A stretch of DNA of 64,000 nucleotides from Clostridia bacterium (GTDB lineage Bacteria; Bacillota_A; Clostridia; UMGS1883): the NCBI GenBank assembly GCA_017467965.1, contig JAFUJZ010000008.1:1-64000 (forward strand), given 5' to 3'. A program made the position numbers and the translations under genes. Positions 26,382 through 34,638 of the stretch are shown here, in pieces. The notes beneath the pieces are model-generated. The model made no database searches and was not told the DNA's origin. It worked only from the letters and a program-made list of their open reading frames with translations. Positions within the stretch are counted from its first letter, which is position 1, and each line of letters opens with the position of its first letter.

Positions 26382-26407
26382 AAAAGAGCGGTAAAAACCG
26401 CTCTTTT
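26382..26407 (-). terminator. Terminator of the pst-pho operon
   Basis: AAAAGAGCGGT pairs perfectly with ACCGCTCTTTT around AAAA, just past the phoR stop. Confidence 0.86.
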
Positions 26408-26416
26408 GGACCTAAG

Positions 26417-28066
26417 CTATATAACTACAATAAACCTACTGCCTTTGCCTTCTTCGCTTTCAAGTTTTATTGTACCCTTGTGCAAAATAACCGCATGCTT
26501 TACTATCGACAACCCCAGCCCCGTACCGCTCACCTTTCCGTTATGGCTTTTATCCCCGCGGTAAAAACGTTCAAACACACGCTCCTGCTCGCTTATGCTT
26601 ATACCTATACCGTTATCCTCAACCGTAAGGATTACATTGTCGTTTGTATGCTTAAGACTTATCTTAACATTACCGCCTTCGGGTGTGTATTTAATAGCAT
26701 TGTCCATAAGATTGTACACAATCTCCTCATAAAGAGGCTTTATACAATTCAGCTTAAAATCGTCTATTTCGCGGTGGATAGTGATATTTTTTGCTTCTGC
26801 GAGAGGATACAGCACTTTTACGGTATCTTCCGTCAGCTGTTTTGCGCTGTGCTCTTCAAACTCTATCACACTTCCACCCTCGTCAAGCTTTGAAAGCTTT
26901 ATGATGTCGTTAACAAGGCTAATAAGCCTTTGCGCCTCACAATAAATTTTTTCGGAAAAGCTTTTTATATCTTCATCCTTTACCATTCCGCCAAGTATCA
27001 TTTCAGCCGCAGCAGAAATTGACGTAAGGGGAGTTTTCAATTCGTGTGACACATTTGCCGTAAACTCGCGGCGGAGTACGTCTCTTCCTTCTCTTTCTGT
27101 AACGTCCATAAGTATAAGAAGCGCACCTATAACGTGTCCTGTATCATATACAGGGCTTGCAAGTACACGTATAAATCTGCCCTTTTCACAAAGCACAACG
27201 TTTTCATGCTTACCCGACAGGCTTGCATCCACGCATTTTATGAAGGCTTCTTGACGGTTGAGGTTGTACACACTTCCCTCGCCTATTGATTTTTTGCCAC
27301 TAAGAAGCTCTGTAGCTGCAGTGTTTGACGAAAGGATATTCGTGCCCATATCAATTACAATAAAACCTTCGCTCATGTTTGACGTAATTGACGAAAACTC
27401 TTCTCTTTCCTTTATAAGAAGCTCCATTTGCTCGTTTATAAGTCTGTTTTGCTTTGTTATCTTTTCTAAAAGAGGTGTCAGTTCTTCGTAAACCTCGGCT
27501 TTTTGGGGTTCAGACAGGTTTATTTCGTTTATAGGCTTTACAACCATTCTCGCCAACCTGCGAGAGAAAACAATGCTCAACACAACGCTCAATAGCATTG
27601 CAATAACAATATTCATCACAAGCCTTGATACCAGCGCAAGCTCACTGTGTCTTGTGTCCGACACTCGTATAACATCACCTGTGGGAAGCAGGCGCGCTAT
27701 GTAATAGGTTTTTTCCGACAAGGTTTGTGACAGTCTGGCGCTGTCGCCGTAGCCTGTTTTTATTGCCTCTTCAAACTCCTCACGGTCGCGGTGGTTTTCC
27801 ATTGTAGCTACATCGGCACGGCTGTCAAACAATACCGTTCCGTCCTTTTTGATATAGCTTACACGCAAATCTCCAAAATCCACATTTTCAATATATTCCG
27901 CACCATAAACTTCAATCGATGATGCAATATACTGTGCTTCGTTTTTTAATTCGACGGTGTAATTATTTTCAAAAAAGCTGTACACCAAAGTAATTACAAA
28001 TCCCATGCACACCAAAAGCGTAATCATTGTAACCGAGAGGGTCGTTCTGAAAATTTTACTTTTCAT
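26417..28066 (-). CDS. phoR: Phosphate-responsive sensor histidine kinase PhoR
   Basis: A 549-residue membrane kinase. One helix at about 8-30, an extracytoplasmic sensor domain (about 32-155, VSYIKKDGTVLFDSR), a second helix (about 160-185), then a PAS domain (MSEGFIVIDMGTNIL). The dimerisation helix has the phospho-acceptor His in FTANVSHELKTPLTS. The ATPase part has N, G1, F and G2 boxes (YNLMDNAIKYTPEGG, VEDNGIGI, ERFYRG, GTGLGLSIVKH). It pairs with PhoB, whose gene overlaps its ribosome site (GGGAGGAG), with one base between stop and start. Last gene of the pst-phoU-phoBR operon, so it senses phosphate status through PstSCAB/PhoU. Confidence 0.94.
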   Translation of the reverse strand: MKSKIFRTTLSVTMITLLVCMGFVITLVYSFFENNYTVELKNEAQYIASSIEVYGAEYIENVDFGDLRVSYIKKDGTVLFDSRADVATMENHRDREEFEEAIKTGYGDSARLSQTLSEKTYYIARLLPTGDVIRVSDTRHSELALVSRLVMNIVIAMLLSVVLSIVFSRRLARMVVKPINEINLSEPQKAEVYEELTPLLEKITKQNRLINEQMELLIKEREEFSSITSNMSEGFIVIDMGTNILSSNTAATELLSGKKSIGEGSVYNLNRQEAFIKCVDASLSGKHENVVLCEKGRFIRVLASPVYDTGHVIGALLILMDVTEREGRDVLRREFTANVSHELKTPLTSISAAAEMILGGMVKDEDIKSFSEKIYCEAQRLISLVNDIIKLSKLDEGGSVIEFEEHSAKQLTEDTVKVLYPLAEAKNITIHREIDDFKLNCIKPLYEEIVYNLMDNAIKYTPEGGNVKISLKHTNDNVILTVEDNGIGISISEQERVFERFYRGDKSHNGKVSGTGLGLSIVKHAVILHKGTIKLESEEGKGSRFIVVI

Positions 28067-28067
28067 G

Positions 28068-28742
28068 TTACTCCTCCCTTATTTTGTAGCCTACACCGCG
28101 TACGGTTTCGATATATTTTTCGGCTTCGCCAAGCTTTTGTCTTAAAGTACGGATATGTACGTCTACCGTTCTGCTTTCGCCGTCAAACTCATATCCCCAA
28201 ATCTTTTTAAGGAGTGCATCGCGGGAAAACACCAGTCCCTTTTTCTCCATAAGACATTCCAGAAGCTCGTACTCCTTAAGGGTGAGAGCTACATCCTCAC
28301 CTTTTACCTTAACAGTATGCTTTTTAACGTTAAGCGTAATATTCCCTGCAGTGTATATTTCCTTCTTTTCAACTGCTTTTTTGCTTCGTCTCAAGAGTGC
28401 CTTCACTCTCGAAACAAGCTCCATTACACTAAACGGCTTTGTGATATAATCGTCCGCTCCCGAATCAAGACCTATTATTTTGTCAAACTCTGTACTCTTT
28501 GCCGTAAGCATTATAATCGGAAGCTCCTGCGTTTCATCGTCTGCTCTGAGCTTTTTTAAAATACTTATTCCGTCCTCCTCTGGAAGCATTATGTCAAGAA
28601 TAAGAAGCTCGGGAGAGTCCTCCTTCATTTTTTCGTACATTTCCGACGGTTTTTCAAAGCCCGTTGCTTCAAGCGATGCCGAATTAAGAGCATACACTAA
28701 AAGCTCGCGGATATTCTGTTCATCCTCTAAAATATATATCAT
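28068..28742 (-). CDS. phoB: Phosphate response regulator PhoB/PhoP (OmpR family)
   Basis: A 224-residue two-component regulator. The receiver domain has acidic pocket EDE (6-8), phospho-acceptor Asp50 (LLILDIMLPEEDG), the switch Thr in IMLTAKS and Lys in YITKPF. A winged-helix DNA-binding domain (about 128-222) contains LTLKEYELLECLMEKKG, SRTVDVHIRTLRQKLG and VRGVGYKIRE. It probably binds the hexamer repeats upstream of pstS. Its gene follows phoU by 33 bases and precedes phoR. Confidence 0.95.
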   Translation of the reverse strand: MIYILEDEQNIRELLVYALNSASLEATGFEKPSEMYEKMKEDSPELLILDIMLPEEDGISILKKLRADDETQELPIIMLTAKSTEFDKIIGLDSGADDYITKPFSVMELVSRVKALLRRSKKAVEKKEIYTAGNITLNVKKHTVKVKGEDVALTLKEYELLECLMEKKGLVFSRDALLKKIWGYEFDGESRTVDVHIRTLRQKLGEAEKYIETVRGVGYKIREE

Positions 28743-28775
28743 AAAACCACATCCTTGACTTAATTATAATACTAT

Positions 28776-29435
28776 TTAATTTTCTGTGCAATAATTATTC
28801 ACTTTTTTGCCTTCAATTGCATAGATAACCCATTCTGAAATATTGACAGCATGGTCGCCTATTCTTTCCAGATATTTTGCAACCATAAGTATATCGAGGC
28901 AGGTTTCATTGTCTGCGTTTTCGCTTTTCAAAAGCACGGTCAGCTCGTCTTTCACGCTATCAAAGCAATTATCCACCTCATCATCCTCATGTTCAATACT
29001 TTTTGCCAGTTCAACATTTTTATTCACAAAAGCGTCTATGCTGTCACAAAGCATCTTTGCCGCAAGCTCATACATTTTTCTTATATGTACTTCACTAATG
29101 ATATCCTTTGCACCTATAATTTTCCCAAGCTCTGCAATATCCTTTGCCTGGTCGCCTATTCTTTCCATGTCGCCAATCATTTTCATCGCAGAGGACACCA
29201 CTCTCAAATCCTTTGCCACAGGCTGCTGATGCAACAATATTTTCACACACAAATCCTCTATGCTTCTCTCTTTTATGTCGATTTCTCGCTCAAGCTCCTC
29301 GGTTTTTATCAAAGCTTCGCCGTTGCCTTCAAAAAGAACCTCTGCGCTGCATTTTAAAGCAGCTTCACAGAGCGCACCCATTTTTATAAGCTCTACATTT
29401 ATTTCTTCAAGCTGTGCATCAAAAACACTTCTCAT
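28776..29435 (-). CDS. phoU: Phosphate signalling protein PhoU
   Basis: A 219-residue all-helical cytosolic protein made of two three-helix bundles with the PhoU metal-site patterns: ERIGDQAKDIAEL in the first half and KYLERIGDHAVNISEW in the second. It links the PstSCAB transporter to the PhoR kinase and damps uptake when phosphate is plentiful (family knowledge). The ATG at 29435 is preferred over a TTG three codons earlier that overlaps the pstB stop; GGGAAGG lies ten bases upstream. Confidence 0.95.
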   Translation of the reverse strand: MRSVFDAQLEEINVELIKMGALCEAALKCSAEVLFEGNGEALIKTEELEREIDIKERSIEDLCVKILLHQQPVAKDLRVVSSAMKMIGDMERIGDQAKDIAELGKIIGAKDIISEVHIRKMYELAAKMLCDSIDAFVNKNVELAKSIEHEDDEVDNCFDSVKDELTVLLKSENADNETCLDILMVAKYLERIGDHAVNISEWVIYAIEGKKVNNYCTEN

Positions 29436-29436
29436 A

Positions 29437-30186
29437 TCAACCAAACCTTCCCGTTATATAATCTTCTGTCCTTTTATCTTTGGGCATACTGAACATTTTG
29501 TCAGTATCATCATATTCCACAACCTCACCCAAAAGGAAAAACGCTGTTTTATCCGATATTCGCACAGCCTGCTGCATATTATGTGTTACGGTTACTATAG
29601 TGTATTTTTTCTTAAGCTCCAACGCAAGCTCTTCAATTTTTGACGTGGAAATCGGGTCAAGTGCACTTGTGGGTTCATCCATAAGAAGGATTTCGGGGCT
29701 TACTGCCAGCGCGCGTGCAATGCACAATCTTTGCTGTTGTCCGCCCGAAAGCCCGAGTGCGCTCTTTTTGAGGCGGTCTTTTACCTCATCCCATATTGCC
29801 GCACCGCGTAGTGATGTTTCCACAATTTCATCAAGGGCTACCCTTGACTTTATGCCATGGATTCTCGGGCCGTATGCAATATTGTCATATATACTCATCG
29901 GGAAAGGATTTGGTTTTTGAAAAACCATACCAACCCTTTTTCTCAGTATATTGACATCCATGCTTTTGTATATATCTGTTCCGTCCAGTATAACATTGCC
30001 TTCAATTCTGCACCCTTCCACAAGGTCGTTCATTCGGTTAAGCGTCTTTAAAAAAGTTGATTTGCCGCAACCTGACGGGCCGATAAGTGCCGTTATTTTG
30101 TTTTTTTGTATTCCGAGATTTATATCTTTAAGAGCATGATTTGCCCCATACCACAAATTAAGTTTTTTTACATCAATAATATCCAT
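29437..30186 (-). CDS. pstB: Phosphate ABC transporter ATPase PstB
   Basis: A 249-residue ATPase. Walker A is [20 protein letters not shown], the signature is [15 protein letters not shown], Walker B is [13 protein letters not shown] and the His switch lies in [30 protein letters not shown] is specific to PstB. It energises phosphate import through PstC-PstA at the membrane. It starts one base after the pstA stop and runs into phoU. Confidence 0.97.
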   Translation of the reverse strand: MDIIDVKKLNLWYGANHALKDINLGIQKNKITALIGPSGCGKSTFLKTLNRMNDLVEGCRIEGNVILDGTDIYKSMDVNILRKRVGMVFQKPNPFPMSIYDNIAYGPRIHGIKSRVALDEIVETSLRGAAIWDEVKDRLKKSALGLSGGQQQRLCIARALAVSPEILLMDEPTSALDPISTSKIEELALELKKKYTIVTVTHNMQQAVRISDKTAFFLLGEVVEYDDTDKMFSMPKDKRTEDYITGRFG

Positions 30187-30187
30187 A

Positions 30188-31051
30188 CTATTTGTTTCCT
30201 TTCTTCAAGTGAGACGATACAAAAAGTGCCGCCATGTTTATGACAAACGTCAAAACAAGCAGTATCACAGCAATCGCAAAAGCAATTTCAAATTCGCCTC
30301 GCTCCTTTGCATACATATACATGGCAACAGTCAAGGTTGAGCCTGCGCTGTTTGGACCTATTGCCTCGCCTATGCTTAGGATTTCATTTGCCATGCCTGC
30401 CGTAAAAAGTAACGCCGCACTTTCGCCCACTATTCTGCCTACTGAAAGTATACAGCCTGTTACAATTCCGTCAATTGCACTGGGCAACACCACATGTGAA
30501 ATCGTGTACCACTTTCCGGCACCCAACGCAAGTGACCCTTCGCGATATCCCCAAGGAACAGTTTTAAGGCTTTCTTGTGTTGTACGGATAATTGTCGGCA
30601 GCGTCATTATAACCAGAGTTAAGCTTCCGGCTAAAAGACTTGTTCCCAATGATGCAAAATTTACAAACACCAGCATACCAACCAAGCCGTAAATAATTGA
30701 CGGTATTCCGGCAAGGGTTTCGGTTGCAAGCTCAATTATCCTCACTACTTTTTTGTTTTCCGCATATTCATTGAGGTAAATTGCCGCACCAACCCCCAAA
30801 GGCAATACGACGATAAGAGTCATAAAAATAATATATAAAGTGTTGAGGATGTTTGGCAGTATACCTGTTGTTCCCCTTAATAAGCTTGGCTTTGTACTGA
30901 TAAGTTCCCACGTGATATGTCCGATTCCGCGATAAAATATGTACCCTACTATGCCTACCAGTATAATACATATAATTGCCGTTGCGGCGTACATGAGCAT
31001 GTTCAAAAACACGCACTTGATTTTTCGGGCTACCGATATTTTTTCACCCAT
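30188..31051 (-). CDS. pstA: Phosphate ABC transporter permease PstA
   Basis: A 287-residue inner-membrane permease with six predicted helices. The ATPase-contacting loop reads [29 protein letters not shown]. The start [19 protein letters not shown] is cytoplasmic and the family segment [18 protein letters not shown] is intact. It forms the channel with PstC, encoded three bases upstream. Confidence 0.96.
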   Translation of the reverse strand: MGEKISVARKIKCVFLNMLMYAATAIICIILVGIVGYIFYRGIGHITWELISTKPSLLRGTTGILPNILNTLYIIFMTLIVVLPLGVGAAIYLNEYAENKKVVRIIELATETLAGIPSIIYGLVGMLVFVNFASLGTSLLAGSLTLVIMTLPTIIRTTQESLKTVPWGYREGSLALGAGKWYTISHVVLPSAIDGIVTGCILSVGRIVGESAALLFTAGMANEILSIGEAIGPNSAGSTLTVAMYMYAKERGEFEIAFAIAVILLVLTFVINMAALFVSSHLKKGNK

Positions 31052-31054
31052 CCG

Positions 31055-31921
31055 CTACACCTCTTTCTTTTTTGCAATAAGATTAAGCAATATATTTATA
31101 ATGAGAATAAACACAAAAAGCACCAGTGCTATCGAAAAAAGTGCCTCGCGCTGAAGTCCCGACGAGTACGACATTTCGCTTGCAACTGCAGTAGTTAAAA
31201 ATCTTACGCTCGAAAACAGACTAGGCATATTGCTTACATTGCCTGCAACCATCATAACAGCCATTGCCTCGCCGATTGCCCTGCCCACGCCAAGCACAAT
31301 ACTTGTAAGAATACCGCTTTTTGCCGCGGGTGTAACAACCTTAAAAGCCGTTTCTGTCTTGGTTGCACCAAGAGCAAGAGAAGCCTCCTCGTATTCACGA
31401 GGTACGCTCTTTATGGCGGTTTCGGACACAGATATAACACTGGGTAAAATCATGACAGCAAGCACAATAATTGCCGAAAACAAATTAGCCCCGTCAGGCA
31501 GATTAAACACTTCTCTCACGGTAGGTACTACTATAATCATACCCACAAGACCATATACAACGCTTGGTATTCCCGACAGTAAATTTACCGCGGCACTCAA
31601 TATTTTCGCCATTCTTTTTCCTGCCATTTTTGCAAGAAAAATTGCACACAAAACACCTATTGGAACGCCGATGACAACTGCGCCTAAAGTACCGTAAACC
31701 GACGAAAGTATAAAAGGCAGTATTCCAAACTGAGGCTCTCTTGCCGTAGATGCCCACACTGTGCCGAAAAGAAAATCCGTAACGCCTATTTTCCCGATTG
31801 CAGGCAGTCCTGAAATAAGCAAAAATATCGTTATAAGTAGCACAAACCCTATCGTCAGGAAACCGCATACCGTAAAAACGATATTCATGATTTTTTCAAA
31901 AGTATTTTTTGATTTAACCAT
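31055..31921 (-). CDS. pstC: Phosphate ABC transporter permease PstC
   Basis: A 288-residue permease with six helices. NLLSGIPSVVYGLVGM and the EAA loop YEEASLALGATKTETAFKVV match PstC. SGLQREALFSIALVLFVFIL is the last helix. It lies 57 bases after pstS, with an RNA hairpin between them (31946-31971), and is followed directly by pstA. Confidence 0.96.
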   Translation of the reverse strand: MVKSKNTFEKIMNIVFTVCGFLTIGFVLLITIFLLISGLPAIGKIGVTDFLFGTVWASTAREPQFGILPFILSSVYGTLGAVVIGVPIGVLCAIFLAKMAGKRMAKILSAAVNLLSGIPSVVYGLVGMIIVVPTVREVFNLPDGANLFSAIIVLAVMILPSVISVSETAIKSVPREYEEASLALGATKTETAFKVVTPAAKSGILTSIVLGVGRAIGEAMAVMMVAGNVSNMPSLFSSVRFLTTAVASEMSYSSGLQREALFSIALVLFVFILIINILLNLIAKKKEV

Positions 31922-31945
31922 AATCCTATCCTTTCACAACACTTC

Positions 31946-31971
31946 AAGGGAACACCTTTAGGTGTTCCCTT
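31946..31971 (-). other. Intercistronic hairpin between pstS and pstC
   Basis: An 11-bp perfect stem, AAGGGAACACC with GGTGTTCCCTT, around TTTA. No T run follows on the minus strand, so it is more likely to stabilise the pstS message or set a processing point than to stop transcription fully. Confidence 0.7.
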
Positions 31972-31978
31972 ATACTTT

Positions 31979-32788
31979 TTACCTTTTAACAGGTACTGCC
32001 CCTGCCTGTATAATCAATTCGTCAGCCTTCTCGCTTGTAGCAAAGTCATAAAATGCCTGTGCCGCTTCGGAAAGAGGCGTGCCTTTCTTTGTAACCATTA
32101 TAAAATTACGCTGAATTTTATACGCACCGCTTTGAATTGTCTCAGTTGTGGGAGCTACGCCTTCAACCTTGACCATCTTCACAGTATCCTTTACACTTGC
32201 AACAGATGCGTAACCAATAGCATTGGAGTTTGATGTTACTGTCTGTACAACATCGCCTGTACTTGTAAGCTCCTGATTGTATTTGCACATATCTTCAACG
32301 CCTGTGATTGATTCAAAGCCGTCTCTTGTACCCGATGCCGCTTCTCTGCCGATAAGTACAATAGGTGCGTCGTTTCCGCCAACTTCATTCCAGTTTGTTA
32401 TCTCACCTTTGTAGATAGCCGCAATCTGTTCGATTGTAAGATTCTTAACGGGGTTTTCCTTGTTTACAATCATTGCAATACCGTCGATTGCTATAACTGT
32501 TCCCTGCAATGTTTCTGCCTCCTCTGCCTTGAGGTCACGGCTGGCAAGACCGATGTCACATCTGCCCTCTGCCACTGCCTGAATGCCTGCGCCGCTGCCT
32601 GTGGGGTTGTATGTAACTTTTACGCTCGGGTTTTCTTCCATGTACGCCTCCATAAGAAAACCGATAACCTTTTCCATGCTTGTTGAGCCGTCTGTTGAAA
32701 CAGTACCCTCTGCATTTTTTGAACAACCGCATGCCGCAAGGGACAGGCACAATACTCCGCTTACTATTAAGCTAATTAATTTTTTCAT
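31979..32788 (-). CDS. pstS: Phosphate-binding lipoprotein PstS
   Basis: A 269-residue lipoprotein. The lipobox LAACG follows a short signal sequence, so Cys20 is lipidated and the protein is held outside the membrane. Phosphate-contacting motifs are DGSTSMEKV near the N-terminus, GSGAGIQAV and REAASGTRDGFE. The end VPVKR and the length fit PstS. First gene of the operon, behind a putative Pho box. Confidence 0.96.
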   Translation of the reverse strand: MKKLISLIVSGVLCLSLAACGCSKNAEGTVSTDGSTSMEKVIGFLMEAYMEENPSVKVTYNPTGSGAGIQAVAEGRCDIGLASRDLKAEEAETLQGTVIAIDGIAMIVNKENPVKNLTIEQIAAIYKGEITNWNEVGGNDAPIVLIGREAASGTRDGFESITGVEDMCKYNQELTSTGDVVQTVTSNSNAIGYASVASVKDTVKMVKVEGVAPTTETIQSGAYKIQRNFIMVTKKGTPLSEAAQAFYDFATSEKADELIIQAGAVPVKR

Positions 32789-32837
32789 GTTTATTTCTCC
32801 TTCATTTATATGTTAGAGCTTTCGCCCTACATCTGTA

Positions 32838-32882
32838 AGTATACTTATTCAAAGTTAAATCCGAAATCACTCAAAGGTTAAA
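32838..32882 (-). promoter_or_regulatory. Putative Pho box and promoter of pstS
   Basis: On the minus strand CTTTGA occurs twice exactly 22 bases apart with a related TTCGGA midway, giving three hexamers at 11-base spacing, each followed by five bases. A TATACT -10 box (32838-32843) comes five bases after the last. Eleven-base hexamer spacing is typical of PhoB/PhoP sites, and there is no good -35 box, as expected for an activated promoter. Confidence 0.6.
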
Positions 32883-32891
32883 TTCGCGTAA

Positions 32892-32924
32892 AAAAAAAGG
32901 CGTTGCCCTTAACAACACCTTTTT
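32892..32924 (-). terminator. Terminator of the truA-cvpA-CARF nuclease transcript
   Basis: AAAAAGG-GTTG pairs with CAAC-CCTTTTT with one mismatch around a 7-base loop, overlapping the stop codon region of the CARF nuclease gene. Confidence 0.78.
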
Positions 32925-34000
32925 TATCCTATAAGTCTTTTTGCAAAATCTGCCCTTTTTAGATATCTCACGTTTTTGATAACCTTAATATCCATTTCAG
33001 CCGCACGCTCCATAAAGCTGCGGTCAGGCTCAAACTTTGATATTACAAGTATTTTTTTTGCATATTTTCCGCCAAAGCGTTTTGCAACGGTAGATAGCTT
33101 ATACAGCTCATCCGAATCCACCATTCCGTTCTTGCAGGATATAAAATATCCTTCTGCACCGTGGGTTAAAAGCACATCGATTTCATTTTCGACCTCTCTT
33201 TTTCCCTTCCAGTCAATTATGATGCCGCTTTGTCCGTCGTCAAAAAATCCCGACTCTTTTGCCGCTATATACGTAAACATTTCAAGCGCAGTACCTTGTT
33301 TTCCCAAAAGATACCTTACAACTTCGTTTTTATATCGTACACCTAAGTTGTCTTTTCGTACAAGTCCGTCTTTTTTAAGCTTTGCCCATATCATTGTGAG
33401 CACGCTTTTTTTGTCGGTTCGATATCCCGATAAGGTTCCGATTGCCGCATTCCACGCACCCGGATCCTGACGGCATATGTTCCAGACCTTTTCAATATCT
33501 TTTTCGCTTTCGATATCTCTTTCCCATGTATATGTTTCTTTGATTGTGTTTTCTTTTCCGCTGCTTCCACCATGCAATTGTATCAGCTCGTCAACCGTAA
33601 GTGATACAGGCTGTACGCTGTATGTTCTCTGACTGTTTACCGACACAACCGTCTGCTTGCGCACATTGACAGAGTGAAGCGGCAATGAATACTCCTTTGC
33701 AGTCAAACCTATCGCAACAAGCATTTCGTCGCTTCCGCCTGCAATGTCAAAATCACAATCGGGATATTTTTTGATTATTTCTTCAATTTTTGCCTTTGCA
33801 CTTTCTATTGACGAAAGGTCTATCTTTGCACCTATAAGCTCACACTCAATATTACGCTTTTTTAGGATTTTCGCCAAAGAATTAAAAAACGCAAGGTTTT
33901 TATCGCCCGTGTACAAAAAGACTGTTCTCTCAGGTCTCAAAAGCATTGTACCCATTGCGTTATCAATGGCTTCATCGTCAAAAAATTCTACTATAGTCAT
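32924..34000 (-). CDS. Card1/Can2-like (DUF1887) CARF-domain nuclease without a CRISPR locus
   Basis: A 358-residue cytosolic protein. Residues about 1-125 form a Rossmann-like CARF-type domain with TVFLYTGDKNLAFFNSLAK and FDIAGGSDEML, the latter resembling the TGGTK ligand loop. A winged-helix-like linker (about 160-225) follows. The C-terminal PD-(D/E)xK nuclease fold (about 230-358) shows Glu240 (GTALEMFTY), Asp275 (ENEIDVLLT) and Lys290 (YFISCKNG). In active Card1/Can2 enzymes, cyclic oligoadenylate bound to CARF triggers nucleic-acid cleavage. Here the acidic residue of (D/E)xK is Ser288 (S-C-K), so activity is uncertain. It is the last gene of the operon, behind cvpA, with a modest ribosome site GGTGA. 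No cas gene or repeat array is in the window. Confidence 0.82.
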   Translation of the reverse strand: MTIVEFFDDEAIDNAMGTMLLRPERTVFLYTGDKNLAFFNSLAKILKKRNIECELIGAKIDLSSIESAKAKIEEIIKKYPDCDFDIAGGSDEMLVAIGLTAKEYSLPLHSVNVRKQTVVSVNSQRTYSVQPVSLTVDELIQLHGGSSGKENTIKETYTWERDIESEKDIEKVWNICRQDPGAWNAAIGTLSGYRTDKKSVLTMIWAKLKKDGLVRKDNLGVRYKNEVVRYLLGKQGTALEMFTYIAAKESGFFDDGQSGIIIDWKGKREVENEIDVLLTHGAEGYFISCKNGMVDSDELYKLSTVAKRFGGKYAKKILVISKFEPDRSFMERAAEMDIKVIKNVRYLKRADFAKRLIG

Positions 34001-34015
34001 TTGTGTTCACCGTTT

Positions 34016-34627
34016 TCAGAAAGGAGCAATATTGCTCATTATACTTACAACATAGGAGCCCTTGACAAATTCTGCCACAGTGGGATTTGATGCAGCAACA
34101 ACGCCTACTGCACACACTGTAAGCCATACGAGCCCCAGGCTTATAACAACACCACCCAAAAGTCCCACGAGGGAATTAAGCTGATGTATCACAGGCAGCT
34201 TTGTCGTAATATTCAACGCTCCGATAAGGAACGCGAGAATAATTTTCGTTATGATAACCACCAAAATAAAGTTTATAACATTGATTACAAGTCTCGAAAT
34301 ATCTTTTGTTGCTTTGTCAATCATTTCATCAAGTGCTTCTTCCTCGTCAATTTCGATAGAATTACGCACAAAATCCGGCATTGCATCAATAGCCTCTATA
34401 CCTGCTTCTTCGCCTTTTTCGTGCAGTACATCGCCAATCGCACTTTCAACCGACATAGGAAGGTCGGTTGCATACACCGCCTCTGTGAGCACGGGATAGC
34501 AAAGCGTTGCAATTATGATTGCCAATACAAAGCTAACAAGACTGAGGATAGCTTTCACTCCGCCCTTTTTCATCATGTACAGCGAAAACAAAACCACAAA
34601 TATAATTGCCGCAATATCAAAAAACAT
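34016..34627 (-). CDS. CvpA-family membrane protein
   Basis: A 203-residue membrane protein of the CvpA (colicin V production) family. It has about four helices: 4-20, 27-48, a long one near 115-140 (VINFILVVIITKIILAFLIG) and 160-185 (LVGLLGGVVISLGLVWLT). The GGVKAILSLVSFVLA and NSLVGLLGGV segments are typical. Members are found across bacteria with roles in envelope function; the mechanism is not settled. The ATG is chosen over a GTG three codons before because AGGAG lies eight bases upstream. It stands between the DUF5711-like and CARF-nuclease genes, apparently in one transcript. Confidence 0.85.
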   Translation of the reverse strand: MFFDIAAIIFVVLFSLYMMKKGGVKAILSLVSFVLAIIIATLCYPVLTEAVYATDLPMSVESAIGDVLHEKGEEAGIEAIDAMPDFVRNSIEIDEEEALDEMIDKATKDISRLVINVINFILVVIITKIILAFLIGALNITTKLPVIHQLNSLVGLLGGVVISLGLVWLTVCAVGVVAASNPTVAEFVKGSYVVSIMSNIAPF

Positions 34628-34638
34628 ACTTCCCACTC

